DNA of 15,741 nt from CAZHGD01 sp964531735 (GCA_964531735.1 CAZHGD010000178.1:1-15741); one strand, 5' to 3'; counted from the stretch's first letter, positions 1-8,390 are shown. A program made the numbers and translations. The notes: generated by a model not told the origin, from the letters alone.

Positions 1-1
1 T

Positions 2-457
2 GCCCGCCAGGTGCCCGACGGCTTCGCGCCGGCCGCCGCCACGGAGCAGTTCGTGGCTTTGCTCAAGCAGCTCGGGCCGCTGGCCGGCGCGCATGAGGTG
101 ACGGTGGTCGTCGAGCCGTTGCGCCGCCACGAGTGCAACTTCGTCAACACGGTGCGCGACGGGGCGGCCGTGGTCCAGGCGGTGGACCACCCCAACATCC
201 GGCTGCTGGCCGACCTCTACCATATGCTGCAGAACGGCGAGACGCCGGACGATTTGCAGGCGGTGGTGCCGTTGCTGGCCCACACGCACGTCGCCGAGAA
301 GGCCAACCGCACCGCGCCCGGCGTGGCCGGCGACGACTTCCGGCCATTCCTCCGCGTCCTGCGCGCCGCCGGCTACCGGGGCCGCATGAGCATCGAGGGC
401 AAGTGGTCGCCCGAGCAACTGCCGAAGGCGTTCGCCGTATTGCGGCAGGCGGACTGA
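2..457 (+). CDS. Sugar phosphate isomerase/epimerase-like TIM-barrel protein (C-terminal part, cut by window start)
   Basis: The reading frame is open from the window edge (…ARQVPDG…) to TGA at 455-457, giving about 151 residues. A GTG at 11 is only an internal codon; the true start lies outside the window. The visible part has the metal-site pattern of the xylose isomerase-like/AP endonuclease 2 superfamily: Glu in VVVEPL (codon 113-115), Asp in LLADLYHM (212-214), His in HTHVAE (287-289) and Glu in SIEGKW (395-397). Family members are usually 250-300 residues, so roughly the second half is present. They are cytoplasmic divalent-metal enzymes that isomerise or epimerise keto-sugars or inositols. 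The substrate cannot be told from this fragment; a hydroxypyruvate isomerase-like role is also possible. The gene converges on the next one with a 15-base gap. The family call is firm, the function is not. Confidence 0.85.
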   Translation, partial: ARQVPDGFAPAAATEQFVALLKQLGPLAGAHEVTVVVEPLRRHECNFVNTVRDGAAVVQAVDHPNIRLLADLYHMLQNGETPDDLQAVVPLLAHTHVAEKANRTAPGVAGDDFRPFLRVLRAAGYRGRMSIEGKWSPEQLPKAFAVLRQAD

Positions 458-472
458 TCGCCGTGCGCTCGC

Positions 473-2800
473 CTACCGGTAGCTCAACTGCGCCGTGGCG
501 GTGCAGGCGCGGTCGGCGCGGAAGCGCACCCAGTGGGCACTGTAGCCCGCGGCGAAGTCGTGCGTCAGGAGCTGGCGCGGCGCCACCGTGAGGCGCTGGT
601 AGACACACCACGACCGGTGGTCGGTATCGACCTCGACGGTGACGGTGACCGGCTGGTCGCTGTCGTGCGACAGTTCCAGTCGCTTGTGGTCGAAGCCGGT
701 CATCAGGTAGGGGTCGCTGGCGGCACCGGCCTGGACGGCGGTCTGCAACCACGGTCCGCCGTGACCCACCGGCTTGCCCAACTGCCACAGGTCGTCGACG
801 CCGCCGAACCACAGGGCCGCCTGGCCGTCGCTGCTGCAGAAGACGTGCCCATCGGGCTGGGCGCCGACCCGCACGCCGCTGATGGTCAGCAGTCCGCGCC
901 AGGTGCAGAAGTCGTGCAGGCGGCGGTTGTGCGTGCAGATCGGGCGGATCAGCGGCAGGCCATCGTCCCGCGGCATCTCGTAGAGCGTGCCGCAGACATT
1001 GACCAGGAAGCGCTCCGATTCCACTTCGCGGATGCACCGGTCGGTGGTGTTGTCGAGGCCGCGGTGGCCTTTGGGCAGCAGGTAGCGCTGCTGCTTGAGC
1101 TGCATCACCGCCGCTCGGGGCTCGACGGTGAACTGCGGCTTGATGGCGGCCACCTGGGCCACTTCCTGGCCGCGATCGGTGACCGGCCAGGTGAACGCCA
1201 GATGCTCGTCCACTTCGCGGTAGCCCAGCCCATCGACGGCAACTTGCAGGTTGTGGTTGTGGGCCGCCGGGCGGATCAGCCCGCAGATGGCTGGATCGTC
1301 CGGCTTGGCCAGCCCGGCGAACAGCTTCGGGCGGTCCTGGCTGGTGGTGCGGTTGCCGGTCAGGTGGAAGTAGGCCGTGGCCACGCACGCCTGGTCGGCG
1401 ACCAGGCGCACCCAGTTGGCCGCGATGCCGTCGGCGAACACCTGATAGCGGTAGCTGCCGGCGGGCACCGCGATGGTGGTCAGCGGCGACCATTGCCCGT
1501 GACCGTGTTGGTCCACCTCGACCCGGAACTGCACGGTGGTGGCGGCCTGGTGGCGCAGGTGCAGCACCGCGCGATCGTACCCGTTGACCAGGAACGGGTC
1601 GGAGGGCACGTCGGCCGTCACGGTATCGTCGAGCCACGGGCCGCCCCAACCGGACCGCGGGCCGAACCCGCGGAGTTGCTCCCAGGTGCCGAACCACAGG
1701 TTCGACTGACTGGTGCCGCACATCGGGTTCTGCATCAGCGAGGCATCGTCGGAGGCCAGCACCAGGCGGCCGTTCCACTCGCAGAAGTCGGGGATGTAGC
1801 GCAGATGGCTGGCGATGGGCTTGATGCCGCCGGTCGCCCCGTTGCGGAAGCCGCCGGGGAACTCGAACAGCATGTGATGCATGGTCATCAGGTAGCGGCC
1901 GTCGCCGACTTCGCGGATGCGCGGCCACTCGGTGTACCAGCCGTGGATCGGGTCCATGGCGTGGCTGGCCTTGGGCAGCCGGAAGCGGCTCCACTGCCCA
2001 CCGTCGAGCAGCTTGAGCAGCACCGAGCGCCGGTCCCAGCCGACGGCCCAGAGTGGCGCGTGGTCGTCGGGCGCCCCGAGCAGACCGCCCGGTCCGGTGA
2101 CCTCGGTGAACTGCCGGCGCTCGACGACGCGCCAGGTGTGACCGTCCCATTCGGCCAGCGCACCGGCGTCTTCGGGCGACTTCGGCGGCAGCTCGCAGTC
2201 GTAACGGGCCGGCTCCTGGCCCGCGACCCACTCGCCGTTGTTGGAGATGACGAACCGGCCGCCGCCGGTGTAGCCGCCCTTGCCGTGCCAGCCGGGCACG
2301 GGCTTGCCGAACAGCTTGCGGACATCGAGCGTGCGTACGTCGACCTCGTAGATCGGGCCCTCCATGTCGAAGAAGTAGACCTTGTGGGCGGGATCGGTGA
2401 GGTGGCGGGCGGTGGCGGTCATGCGGCCGGTCAGCTTGTTCAGGTCACAGGCGCGCACGTGGCCGGCGGCGTCGACGAAGTAGGGGCCGATGATCAGTTG
2501 GCCGGATTCGCGGTGGATCAGGCGGTTGGCATGCGTGCCGCCGACGCTTTCGGGGCGAACGCGCCGGGTCATGTCCGGGTCGATGGTGTAGAGCTTGTCC
2601 GGTCCACCCTTCGGCATGTGCGGCGGGTAGGTGATCATCCAGAGGCGGCCGGCCCAGGGCACCACGGCTCCGATGCCGACTTCGCCTTCCTTGCTGAACA
2701 CCGCCAGATGCGGGTAGACCCCGCTGATGCACAGCGGCTCCGGCTCCGCCGCCGTGGCTGAGCCGCCCAGCACCATCGCCGCGACCAGTTGCGTGATCAT
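473..2800 (-). CDS. Secreted protein of unknown function with internally duplicated ~205-residue unit
   Basis: The protein has 775 residues. The ATG at 2800 has GGAGG six bases upstream, and a short signal peptide follows (MITQLVAAMVLGG…ATAA, cleavage near residue 18), so export is likely. Residues about 25-260 contain repeated short strand patterns (GRLWMITY, GQLIIGPY, GGRFVISNNG) that suggest a beta-propeller-like fold. Residues 270-480 and 571-775 are two copies of one unit. Both copies carry DFC-W-G, LWFG, GWGGPWL/GHGGPWL, SDPFL/SDPYL and a WVR…AD-AC-ATA ending. From memory, similar uncharacterised proteins with the NLWFGTW and SDPFL signatures occur in planctomycete- and Lentisphaerae-type genomes, but I know of no assigned function. 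No catalytic motif is recognisable. It lies 66 bases downstream of the sensor kinase on the same strand, so co-transcription is possible. Carbohydrate binding or degradation is a guess from context only. Confidence 0.85.
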   Translation of the reverse strand: MITQLVAAMVLGGSATAAEPEPLCISGVYPHLAVFSKEGEVGIGAVVPWAGRLWMITYPPHMPKGGPDKLYTIDPDMTRRVRPESVGGTHANRLIHRESGQLIIGPYFVDAAGHVRACDLNKLTGRMTATARHLTDPAHKVYFFDMEGPIYEVDVRTLDVRKLFGKPVPGWHGKGGYTGGGRFVISNNGEWVAGQEPARYDCELPPKSPEDAGALAEWDGHTWRVVERRQFTEVTGPGGLLGAPDDHAPLWAVGWDRRSVLLKLLDGGQWSRFRLPKASHAMDPIHGWYTEWPRIREVGDGRYLMTMHHMLFEFPGGFRNGATGGIKPIASHLRYIPDFCEWNGRLVLASDDASLMQNPMCGTSQSNLWFGTWEQLRGFGPRSGWGGPWLDDTVTADVPSDPFLVNGYDRAVLHLRHQAATTVQFRVEVDQHGHGQWSPLTTIAVPAGSYRYQVFADGIAANWVRLVADQACVATAYFHLTGNRTTSQDRPKLFAGLAKPDDPAICGLIRPAAHNHNLQVAVDGLGYREVDEHLAFTWPVTDRGQEVAQVAAIKPQFTVEPRAAVMQLKQQRYLLPKGHRGLDNTTDRCIREVESERFLVNVCGTLYEMPRDDGLPLIRPICTHNRRLHDFCTWRGLLTISGVRVGAQPDGHVFCSSDGQAALWFGGVDDLWQLGKPVGHGGPWLQTAVQAGAASDPYLMTGFDHKRLELSHDSDQPVTVTVEVDTDHRSWCVYQRLTVAPRQLLTHDFAAGYSAHWVRFRADRACTATAQLSYR
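476..1993 (-). repeat. Diverged protein-level tandem duplication within the 775-residue secreted protein
   Basis: Unit 1 is residues 270-480 (bases 1361-1993) and unit 2 is residues 571-775 (bases 476-1090), separated by about 90 unrelated residues. Matching landmarks run in the same order: LPK (275/575), REV (296/591), RYLM/RFLV (302/597), DFC-W-G (338/630), LWFG (368/663), GGPWL (386/681), SDPFL/SDPYL (400/695), WVR (463/757) and ACVATA/ACTATA (471/765). The offset stays near 295-300 residues. The copies are clearly diverged, so this is an old domain duplication and not a recent DNA repeat. Confidence 0.8.
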
Positions 2801-2806
2801 CGCTCG

Positions 2807-2811
2807 CCTCC
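2807..2811 (-). promoter_or_regulatory. Ribosome binding site GGAGG of the 775-residue secreted protein
   Basis: On the minus strand GGAGG stands six bases before the ATG at 2800. It fixes the start directly before the signal peptide. Confidence 0.7.
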
Positions 2812-2866
2812 GCCCGGTGCAGTATCGCCGAAGGCGTGGCCGCGGGCAACCCCCTGGCCGCGCCGC

Positions 2867-5800
2867 CTACGGCTCGGCGGTGCCTTGCAGGGCCTCGCGC
2901 ACCTTGGTGCCGAGACTGTGCATGGTGAACGGCTTCTGGATGAAGTGGACGCCCTCGTCGAGGACGCCGTGCCGCGCGATCATGCTGGAGGTGTAGCCGG
3001 ACATGAACAGGCACTTCAGGCCGGGGTAGCGCTCGGCCAGGCTGCTGGCCAGGTCGCTGCCGTTCATCTCCGGCATGACCACGTCGGTCATCAGCAGGTC
3101 GATGGCCCCGTTGTGCTCGGCCGCCAGAGCGCTGGCCGCGCCGGGCGTGGCCGCCGGCAGCACCGTGTAGCCCTGACGCCGGAGCATGAGGGTGGTCATG
3201 TTGAGTATCGAGGGTTCGTCCTCGACCAGCAAGATGGTCTCGTGGCCGCGCGGTGCCGGCCGGTCGGTCTCCTCCGGCCGTGGTGGCGCCGCCGGCGCGG
3301 TGTGCCGCGGCAAGTAGAGGCGGAAGGTGGTACCGCGGCCCGGCTCGCTGGACACGTCGATGAACCCGTCGTTCTGGGTGACGATACCGTACACCGTGGC
3401 GAGGCCCAGCCCGGTGCCGCGGCCGGTCTCCTTGGTCGTGTAGAAAGGCTCGAACACATAGGCCAGCGTCTCGGGCGCCATGCCGCAGCCGTTGTCGGTC
3501 ACCGCCAGCACCAGGTAGTCGCCGGGCCGGTGCGCCGCGTAGTCGACCAGGTTGGTGTCGTCGATCACCACCGCGGCGGTCTCGATGGTCACCTGGCCGG
3601 TGTCGCCGATGGCGTCGCGCGCGTTGACGCAGAGGTTGGCCAGGATCTGGTCCACCTGCGACGGGTCCATGCGCACCGAGCCGAGGCCCTTGCCCGGCAG
3701 CCAGGCCAGGTCGATGTTCTCGCCGATCAGCCGGCGGAGCATCTTCAACATGCCCTCGATGGTCTCGTTCAGGTCGAGCACGCGCGGTGCGACGGTCTGG
3801 CGTCGCGCGAAGGCCAGCAGTTGACGCGTCAGGTCGGCCGAGCGTTCGGCGGCCTTGATGATCTCCTGTAGGTCATCGGCCAGCGGCTCGGCCGGATCGA
3901 CCTGTTCCATCGCCATCTCGGTCCGTCCGAGGATGACGCCCAGCATGTTGTTGAAGTCGTGGGCGACGCCGCCGGCCAGGCGCCCGATGGACTCCATCTT
4001 CTGCGCCTGGGTCAGTTGCTCGCGCAGCCGTTCGCGCTCCTGTTCGGCGCGGCGGCGCTCGGTGATGTCGCGGAAGGTCCAGATGCGGCCATAGTAGCGG
4101 CCATCCGGTGCGAACACCGGGGCGGAGTAGCGGTCGAGGACCATCCCGTTGAGCAGCTCGACCTCGTCTCGTGAGCACTCGTTGGTGTGTTCGTAGAGGT
4201 AGTGGATCCGCGCCAGGAACTGCTCTGGCTCTTTGACCAGTGAGACCACGTGCGAGAGCAGGCGCGTGTCGTCATCGTCCTGCTGGATGTCGGGCGGCAC
4301 CTGCAGCAGCTCGACAATGCGCTGATTGGTCAGGACCCGCCGGTGCTGCGGGTCGACGACCAGGATGCCGTCGAGGGTGGCATCGACCTGCGCTTCGAGG
4401 AGCGCGGTCTTCTCGCGCAAGGCCTCCTCGCTCTGCTTCCGCTCGGTGGTGTCGCGGATGTTCAGGATGATGCCGCGCACCGACGGGTCATCGAGCAGGC
4501 TGCACCCAATCGCCTCCAGGTGGACCCAGTGACCGTCGCGGTGGCGGTAGCGGTACTCGACACTCAGCACGGTGCCGGGATGAGCCCGGGCGGCGCCGAG
4601 CACCGCCAGGACCGTGGGCAGGTCATCGGGGTGGACGTCGTCGAGGCACGAGATGCCCACGCGCTCCTCCGGGCGGTAGCCGAGGATGCGGCGGATCGGG
4701 TCGCTGATGTACGACGGTATCCCGTGCTCGTCCATGACCTGCACGATGTCACTGGAGTTGTGCACGAGCAGCCGGAAGCGGTTCTCGCCTTCGCGTTGGG
4801 CCTCCTCGGCCCGGCGGCGCTCGCTGTGGAGGATGGCGAGCGCGACCTGGTCGGCCAGGCGGCAGGCGAACGAGATCTCGTCGTCCTGCCAGTGGTGTGG
4901 CTGGTCGACATGCTCGAAGCAGAGCGTGCCCAGGTTCCGGCCCTCGGCCCGGATGGCCGCATCGAGCATCGAGGTGATGCGGTTCGGTATGAGGTAGGTC
5001 TCGACGTAGCCGGCCGTGCGTGGGTCGGTCAACGCATCGTGGGCGTCGACGTAGTGCGCGTGGCGGAGCACGGCCAGTTCATCGCCGAACGCCTCCTGCG
5101 TCAGGGCCGAGCCCGAACTGTGCGTGCCGGTCGAGGCGCAGTAGTTGTCGAGGCTGGTCAGCCGCGTCTGGTGCTCGTCGAACAACCACACGCCGACGCG
5201 TTCGACCTGTAGCGCGTACGAGGCCGCGGCGGTCAGCTCCGCGGCCAACTCCCACACGGCACCTTCGGCCAGGCTGTGGCTGGCGGCCACGGCGGCGATG
5301 ACTTCCGCCTGACGCTGCCGGCGAGTAGCCTCCTGCCGCAGGGCCTCCTCAGCGTGGCGCCGCGCGGTGACATCGTTGCCGACGCAGAGGATCTCGGTGA
5401 CCGTGCCGGCCGGATCGTAGAGTGGCCGGTTGGTCCAGGCGACCCACACGCGGGTCCCGTCGCGGCGCATGTTCTCGTTCTCGTTGGTGGCGTAGCGCTC
5501 CGGCTGCCGGCCGATGTCGGCGATCATCGCGCGCAGGTCACTGCCCGCCGAATCGGTCTCGGGCACGATGGTGCCGACCACGTTCCGGCCGATCACGTCG
5601 TCCGCGCGGTACCCGAAGAAGCTCTGGGCGTAATCGTTGACGTAGGTGATCTGCCCGTCGTGGTCCATCCGCAGGATGATGCTGTTGGCGCACTCGACCA
5701 GTTCACGATAGCGGGCCTCGCTACGCCGCAGGTCGTCGGTGTTGCGGGCCAGGCGATGCTTCAGGAGCAGCGCGATGGCCGTCAGACCGGCCAGCAACAG

Positions 5801-6721
5801 GCCGGCGAACACGCCCGCCAGCCCCAAGGCCCGGGCCATCTCCGCGCTCAGCCCCGGCGCGGGCTGTAGCGAGATCCACCGCTTTCTCAGGACCACCAGG
5901 TCGCGCTCCGGTAGCGCCTCGAGCGCCTTCACGACGGCACTGTAGAGCAAGGGGTAGCGGCGACTGACGCCGATGCTCCAGGCAAACGAGTAGTCGGTGG
6001 TGCCGGCCACCCGCAGGTTGGGGATGCCGTTGCGGTCGATGTACCAGGCGGCTACGGCCAGGTTCTCGGCGAAGGCATCGGTCTGGCCGAACGAGACCGC
6101 CTGCAGCCCGGCGGGCACGTTGTCCGCCGGGACCACCTCGAAGCGGGTCAGCAGCGCCTGATCGCGCAGGTGCGTCTCGGTCGCGAAGCCGGACACGACG
6201 CCCACTCTACGGCCGGCCAGGTCGCTGAGCGTCAGCCGGTCGGGCAGTGCCCGCGTGGCGATGATGACCACCGGCACCGTGGCATAGGGCGCGGTGAAGA
6301 AGGCGAAGGCCTCCCGCTCCTGCGTGCGCACGATCGTCGGCGCGATGGCGCATTCACCGCTGCGCAGCGCCGCCAGATGCCGGTTCCAGTCGGCGCACGG
6401 CGTCTTCTGGAACGTCACGCCCAACAGGTGCTCGACCTGCGCGATGACATCGGCGCCGAGGCCGACGAAGGTGCCCGCCTGGGACACGAACTCGATGGGC
6501 GGGAACTCGGTGTTGAAGTACAACGTCAGCCGGTCGCGGTGCTCGGCCAGCCAGGAGTGCTCCTCGGCGGTCAGGTGTACGGCCGCGCCCGCCGCGGCGG
6601 CGGGTCGGGCCACCAGCGCACCGGCCGCGCAGACCGCGAGCCATAGGCACCAGCGGCACCAGGAGCGCTGGCGCCTGGCGGGCGTCGGGCCAACGACGAG
6701 GTTGTCAGCGGTGCCGAACAT
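2867..6721 (-). CDS. Hybrid sensor histidine kinase: periplasmic solute-binding domain, PAS-GAF-PAS-PAS, kinase core, receiver
   Basis: The protein has 1284 residues. An N-terminal hydrophobic signal or anchor (about 22-45) is followed by a family-3 solute-binding domain (about 52-287, with the ligand-site-like IVRTQER…FFTAPY pattern) and a transmembrane helix (about 301-321). The cytoplasmic part has a PAS (338-453), a GAF (about 475-637), a second PAS (647-762) and a third PAS (about 770-890). The dimerisation/phosphoacceptor helix has GGVAHDFNN with His921. The ATPase domain has an N box (NLCVNARDA, 1029), G1 (DNGCGM, 1076), F box (FEPFYTTK, 1090) and G2 (GTGLGLATVYG, 1102). The C-terminal receiver (1162-1278) has the phosphoacceptor Asp1213 in LLMTDVVMPEMNG and Lys1263 in QKPF. 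The layout is BvgS/EvgS-like but has no HPt domain. The small periplasmic ligand is unknown. No response regulator with an output domain lies nearby. The start ATG at 6721 has only a weak, distant AAGGA. Confidence 0.93.
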   Translation of the reverse strand: MFGTADNLVVGPTPARRQRSWCRWCLWLAVCAAGALVARPAAAAGAAVHLTAEEHSWLAEHRDRLTLYFNTEFPPIEFVSQAGTFVGLGADVIAQVEHLLGVTFQKTPCADWNRHLAALRSGECAIAPTIVRTQEREAFAFFTAPYATVPVVIIATRALPDRLTLSDLAGRRVGVVSGFATETHLRDQALLTRFEVVPADNVPAGLQAVSFGQTDAFAENLAVAAWYIDRNGIPNLRVAGTTDYSFAWSIGVSRRYPLLYSAVVKALEALPERDLVVLRKRWISLQPAPGLSAEMARALGLAGVFAGLLLAGLTAIALLLKHRLARNTDDLRRSEARYRELVECANSIILRMDHDGQITYVNDYAQSFFGYRADDVIGRNVVGTIVPETDSAGSDLRAMIADIGRQPERYATNENENMRRDGTRVWVAWTNRPLYDPAGTVTEILCVGNDVTARRHAEEALRQEATRRQRQAEVIAAVAASHSLAEGAVWELAAELTAAASYALQVERVGVWLFDEHQTRLTSLDNYCASTGTHSSGSALTQEAFGDELAVLRHAHYVDAHDALTDPRTAGYVETYLIPNRITSMLDAAIRAEGRNLGTLCFEHVDQPHHWQDDEISFACRLADQVALAILHSERRRAEEAQREGENRFRLLVHNSSDIVQVMDEHGIPSYISDPIRRILGYRPEERVGISCLDDVHPDDLPTVLAVLGAARAHPGTVLSVEYRYRHRDGHWVHLEAIGCSLLDDPSVRGIILNIRDTTERKQSEEALREKTALLEAQVDATLDGILVVDPQHRRVLTNQRIVELLQVPPDIQQDDDDTRLLSHVVSLVKEPEQFLARIHYLYEHTNECSRDEVELLNGMVLDRYSAPVFAPDGRYYGRIWTFRDITERRRAEQERERLREQLTQAQKMESIGRLAGGVAHDFNNMLGVILGRTEMAMEQVDPAEPLADDLQEIIKAAERSADLTRQLLAFARRQTVAPRVLDLNETIEGMLKMLRRLIGENIDLAWLPGKGLGSVRMDPSQVDQILANLCVNARDAIGDTGQVTIETAAVVIDDTNLVDYAAHRPGDYLVLAVTDNGCGMAPETLAYVFEPFYTTKETGRGTGLGLATVYGIVTQNDGFIDVSSEPGRGTTFRLYLPRHTAPAAPPRPEETDRPAPRGHETILLVEDEPSILNMTTLMLRRQGYTVLPAATPGAASALAAEHNGAIDLLMTDVVMPEMNGSDLASSLAERYPGLKCLFMSGYTSSMIARHGVLDEGVHFIQKPFTMHSLGTKVREALQGTAEP

Positions 6722-6755
6722 GGACGACTCGCACCGTCCTTGCGACCTGCCGCCT

Positions 6756-6782
6756 ATTGTACGTCGGGCGAGGGAACGCCAA
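6756..6782 (-). promoter_or_regulatory. Candidate promoter of the sensor kinase
   Basis: Read on the minus strand, TACAAT (6761-6756) is a good -10 box. TTGGCG (6782-6777) is a poor -35 at a short spacing of 15 bases. It would start transcription near 6749, leaving a leader of about 28 bases before the ATG at 6721. The call is from pattern only. Confidence 0.35.
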
Positions 6783-6785
6783 CGT

Positions 6786-6812
6786 AACGGCCGGCTCGAG
6801 CACCGGCCGGTT
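6786..6812. repeat. GC-rich hairpin in the divergent gap between the kinase and the amidohydrolase
   Basis: GGCCGG (6789-6794) pairs with CCGGCC (6803-6808) around an 8-base loop. C6788-G6809 and, after a one-base bulge, two A-T pairs extend the stem. It could be an operator or a chance product of high GC. It has no T tract and lies upstream of both genes, so it is unlikely to be a terminator. Confidence 0.3.
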
Positions 6813-6867
6813 CGCCGTGCGCGGCCGTCTCGTGCGCCGCCTGTGCTAAGCTGAGTGCGAGACGACC

Positions 6868-7671
6868 ATGGACACGCCCCGCATTACCGACATCCACACC
6901 CACGCTTTCCCCGACGCGCTGGCCACGCGCGCCATGGCGCACCTGGAGGCCGAAGGCGACATCAAGGGCTGTCACGACGGCACCCTCTGCGGCCTGCTGG
7001 CGCGCATGGACCAGGCCGGCGTCGACCGCTCGGTGCTCTGTTCCATTGCCACCAAGCCGAGCCAGTTCGACGCCATCCTCGCCTGGTCGCGGGAGATCGT
7101 CTCGGAACGCACGGTGCCGCTGGCATCGGTGCATCCCGACGATCTGGACCTGGTGGCGCATCTGCAGCAGGTGCACGAGGCGGGTCTGCAGGGCATCAAG
7201 CTGCACCCGTACTACCAGGACTTCGTACTGGACGAAGAGCGCCTGACGCCGCTGTGGACCACCGCCGCCGACCTCGGTCTGCTGGTGGTGCCGCACTGCG
7301 GCTGGGACATCGCCTTCCCGCCCGACGACCGCTGCGCACCCGAGCGGATCGCGCGCGTGGTGGCGGCCTATCCCGGTCTGCGTCTGGTGGCCACGCACCT
7401 GGGCGGCTGGCGCTTGTGGGACGAGGCCGAACGCTGGCTGATCGGGCAGCCGGTCTACCTGGAGACCTCGATGACCTTCGAGTGGGGCGATCCGGCCCTG
7501 ATCACCCGGCTGATCGAGGCGCACCCGCCCGAGTACCTGCTGTTCGGTAGCGACTCGCCCTGGGGCACGCCGGCGGCCGATGTGGCGCGGCTGCGCTCAC
7601 TCGGACTGGGCGCCGAGCGCGAGGCGCTGCTGCTGGGCGGCAATGCGGAGCGGCTGCTTAGGCAGGCCTGA
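6868..7671 (+). CDS. Amidohydrolase family protein (Amidohydro_2, TIM barrel)
   Basis: The protein has 267 residues. The start is the ATG at 6868, directly before MDTPRITDIHTH, which carries the family's N-terminal HxH metal motif (His10, His12). Other expected ligands and catalytic positions follow in order: Lys111 and His113 in GIKLHPYYQD, His143 in VPHCGWD, His177 in VATHLGG and Asp229 in LFGSDSPWG. The length is typical of compact COG2159-type members. These are cytoplasmic metal-dependent hydrolases or decarboxylases. Known relatives include resorcylate and aminocarboxymuconate semialdehyde decarboxylases and sugar lactonases. The substrate cannot be assigned; the sugar-metabolism neighbours make a lactone or other sugar derivative plausible but unproven. 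No strong ribosome binding site is seen. The gene is divergent from the kinase and converges on the next gene with a 19-base gap. Confidence 0.88.
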   Translation: MDTPRITDIHTHAFPDALATRAMAHLEAEGDIKGCHDGTLCGLLARMDQAGVDRSVLCSIATKPSQFDAILAWSREIVSERTVPLASVHPDDLDLVAHLQQVHEAGLQGIKLHPYYQDFVLDEERLTPLWTTAADLGLLVVPHCGWDIAFPPDDRCAPERIARVVAAYPGLRLVATHLGGWRLWDEAERWLIGQPVYLETSMTFEWGDPALITRLIEAHPPEYLLFGSDSPWGTPAADVARLRSLGLGAEREALLLGGNAERLLRQA

Positions 7672-7690
7672 CCCGCCCGTCCAGTTCCGG

Positions 7691-8221
7691 TCAGTTGCCG
7701 GCCAGGCGGTCGAATACCACCGGCTGCGAGGCGGCCTCGGTCGCCTTGGCGCCGTAGCGGACCTTGACCGGCTCGCCGGCCTGCTTGACCTCGAAGGCGA
7801 TGATGTGCCGGCCGGCCTGGCCCTCTTCGTCCTTGACCTTGAACTTGAACCCGTCGCTGCCGCCGCGAACCGTCAACTTGAAGGACAGGCGCGAGGCGTT
7901 GGTCCGCTTGACGGTCTCGCCGAGCTCGCCGTTGAGCCGGGCCAGGTCCTCGATGGTGCCGGCGCGCAGGATGATGGAGCCGGTGATCTCCACCTCTTTG
8001 TCCTTCTCGGCGGTGAGTTGGAGCTGGACCTGGTCGCCCTCGTGCCAGAGCCAGGCGCCGACGGCCTGGCCCGGCTCGAAGGTCGGCTTGCCCTCGGCAG
8101 CGGCCCAGGACAGCACTTTGACCACCCGGCCCGGCGGCGGGTTGTCCGCGGCCACCGCGGCCACGGTCAGCGCCCCCAGCCCCAGCACGACCGCGCCGAC
8201 GGTCCGCGCCGTCCTCATCAT
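7691..8221 (-). CDS. Small secreted protein of unknown function
   Basis: The protein has 176 residues. The frame is open further upstream to 8359, but that stretch is Arg/Pro-rich and unlike a protein start. The ATG at 8221 (followed by a second ATG) has AGAGGAG seven bases upstream and begins a clear signal peptide (MMRTARTVGAVVLGLGALTVAAVAA). The mature part, about 150 residues, is rich in alternating charged and hydrophobic residues (VQLQLTAEKDKEVEI, SRLSFKLTVRGG, FKFKVKDEEGQ, HIIAFEVKQ), which suggests an all-beta fold. It has no cysteine, so no disulfide or lipobox is expected. I recognise no family or active site. It lies between an amidohydrolase and a divergent oxidoreductase, which says little about its role. 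A periplasmic or surface beta-sandwich protein is the most I can infer. Confidence 0.75.
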   Translation of the reverse strand: MMRTARTVGAVVLGLGALTVAAVAADNPPPGRVVKVLSWAAAEGKPTFEPGQAVGAWLWHEGDQVQLQLTAEKDKEVEITGSIILRAGTIEDLARLNGELGETVKRTNASRLSFKLTVRGGSDGFKFKVKDEEGQAGRHIIAFEVKQAGEPVKVRYGAKATEAASQPVVFDRLAGN

Positions 8222-8228
8222 CTCGGAT

Positions 8229-8235
8229 CTCCTCT
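8229..8235 (-). promoter_or_regulatory. Ribosome binding site AGAGGAG of the small secreted protein
   Basis: On the minus strand AGAGGAG ends seven bases before the ATG at 8221. This decides the start in favour of the signal peptide over the longer open frame reaching 8359. Confidence 0.7.
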
Positions 8236-8285
8236 GGCGGCAGTGGGTCCGCCCGTCGCGTCGACTGCCACACGGTTGGACGTGA

Positions 8286-8333
8286 GGGCACCCGCGCGGT
8301 TCCCGGGCCTGGTTTGCGCGCGGTAAGGTGCCC
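8286..8333. repeat. Bulged inverted repeat in the divergent gap before the oxidoreductase
   Basis: GGGCACC (8286-8292) pairs perfectly with GGTGCCC (8327-8333). The inner CGCGC (8293-8297) pairs with GCGCG (8318-8322), leaving GTAA as a one-sided bulge and a 20-base loop that itself contains CCCGGG. It sits between two divergent genes, where an operator would be expected. The sequence is very GC-rich, so chance is not excluded. Confidence 0.3.
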
Positions 8334-8390
8334 GCAACCGTCGGCGCGCCAGGAGGCATCGGCGCACCGGCGGCGAAACGGCGGGCTGAC

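Noticed and set aside
144..2231. 695-residue minus-strand open frame overlapping two genes
   Set aside because: The translation is Arg/Ala/Pro-rich, low in complexity and crosses a well-supported gene boundary. It is a shadow of the genes in other frames.
533..2761. 742-residue open frame on the plus strand, antisense to the 775-residue secreted protein
   Set aside because: Very high GC removes stop codons from the opposite strand. The translation is rich in Gly, Ala, Val, Arg and Asp with no domain, while the minus-strand frame has a ribosome binding site, a signal peptide and an internal domain duplication.
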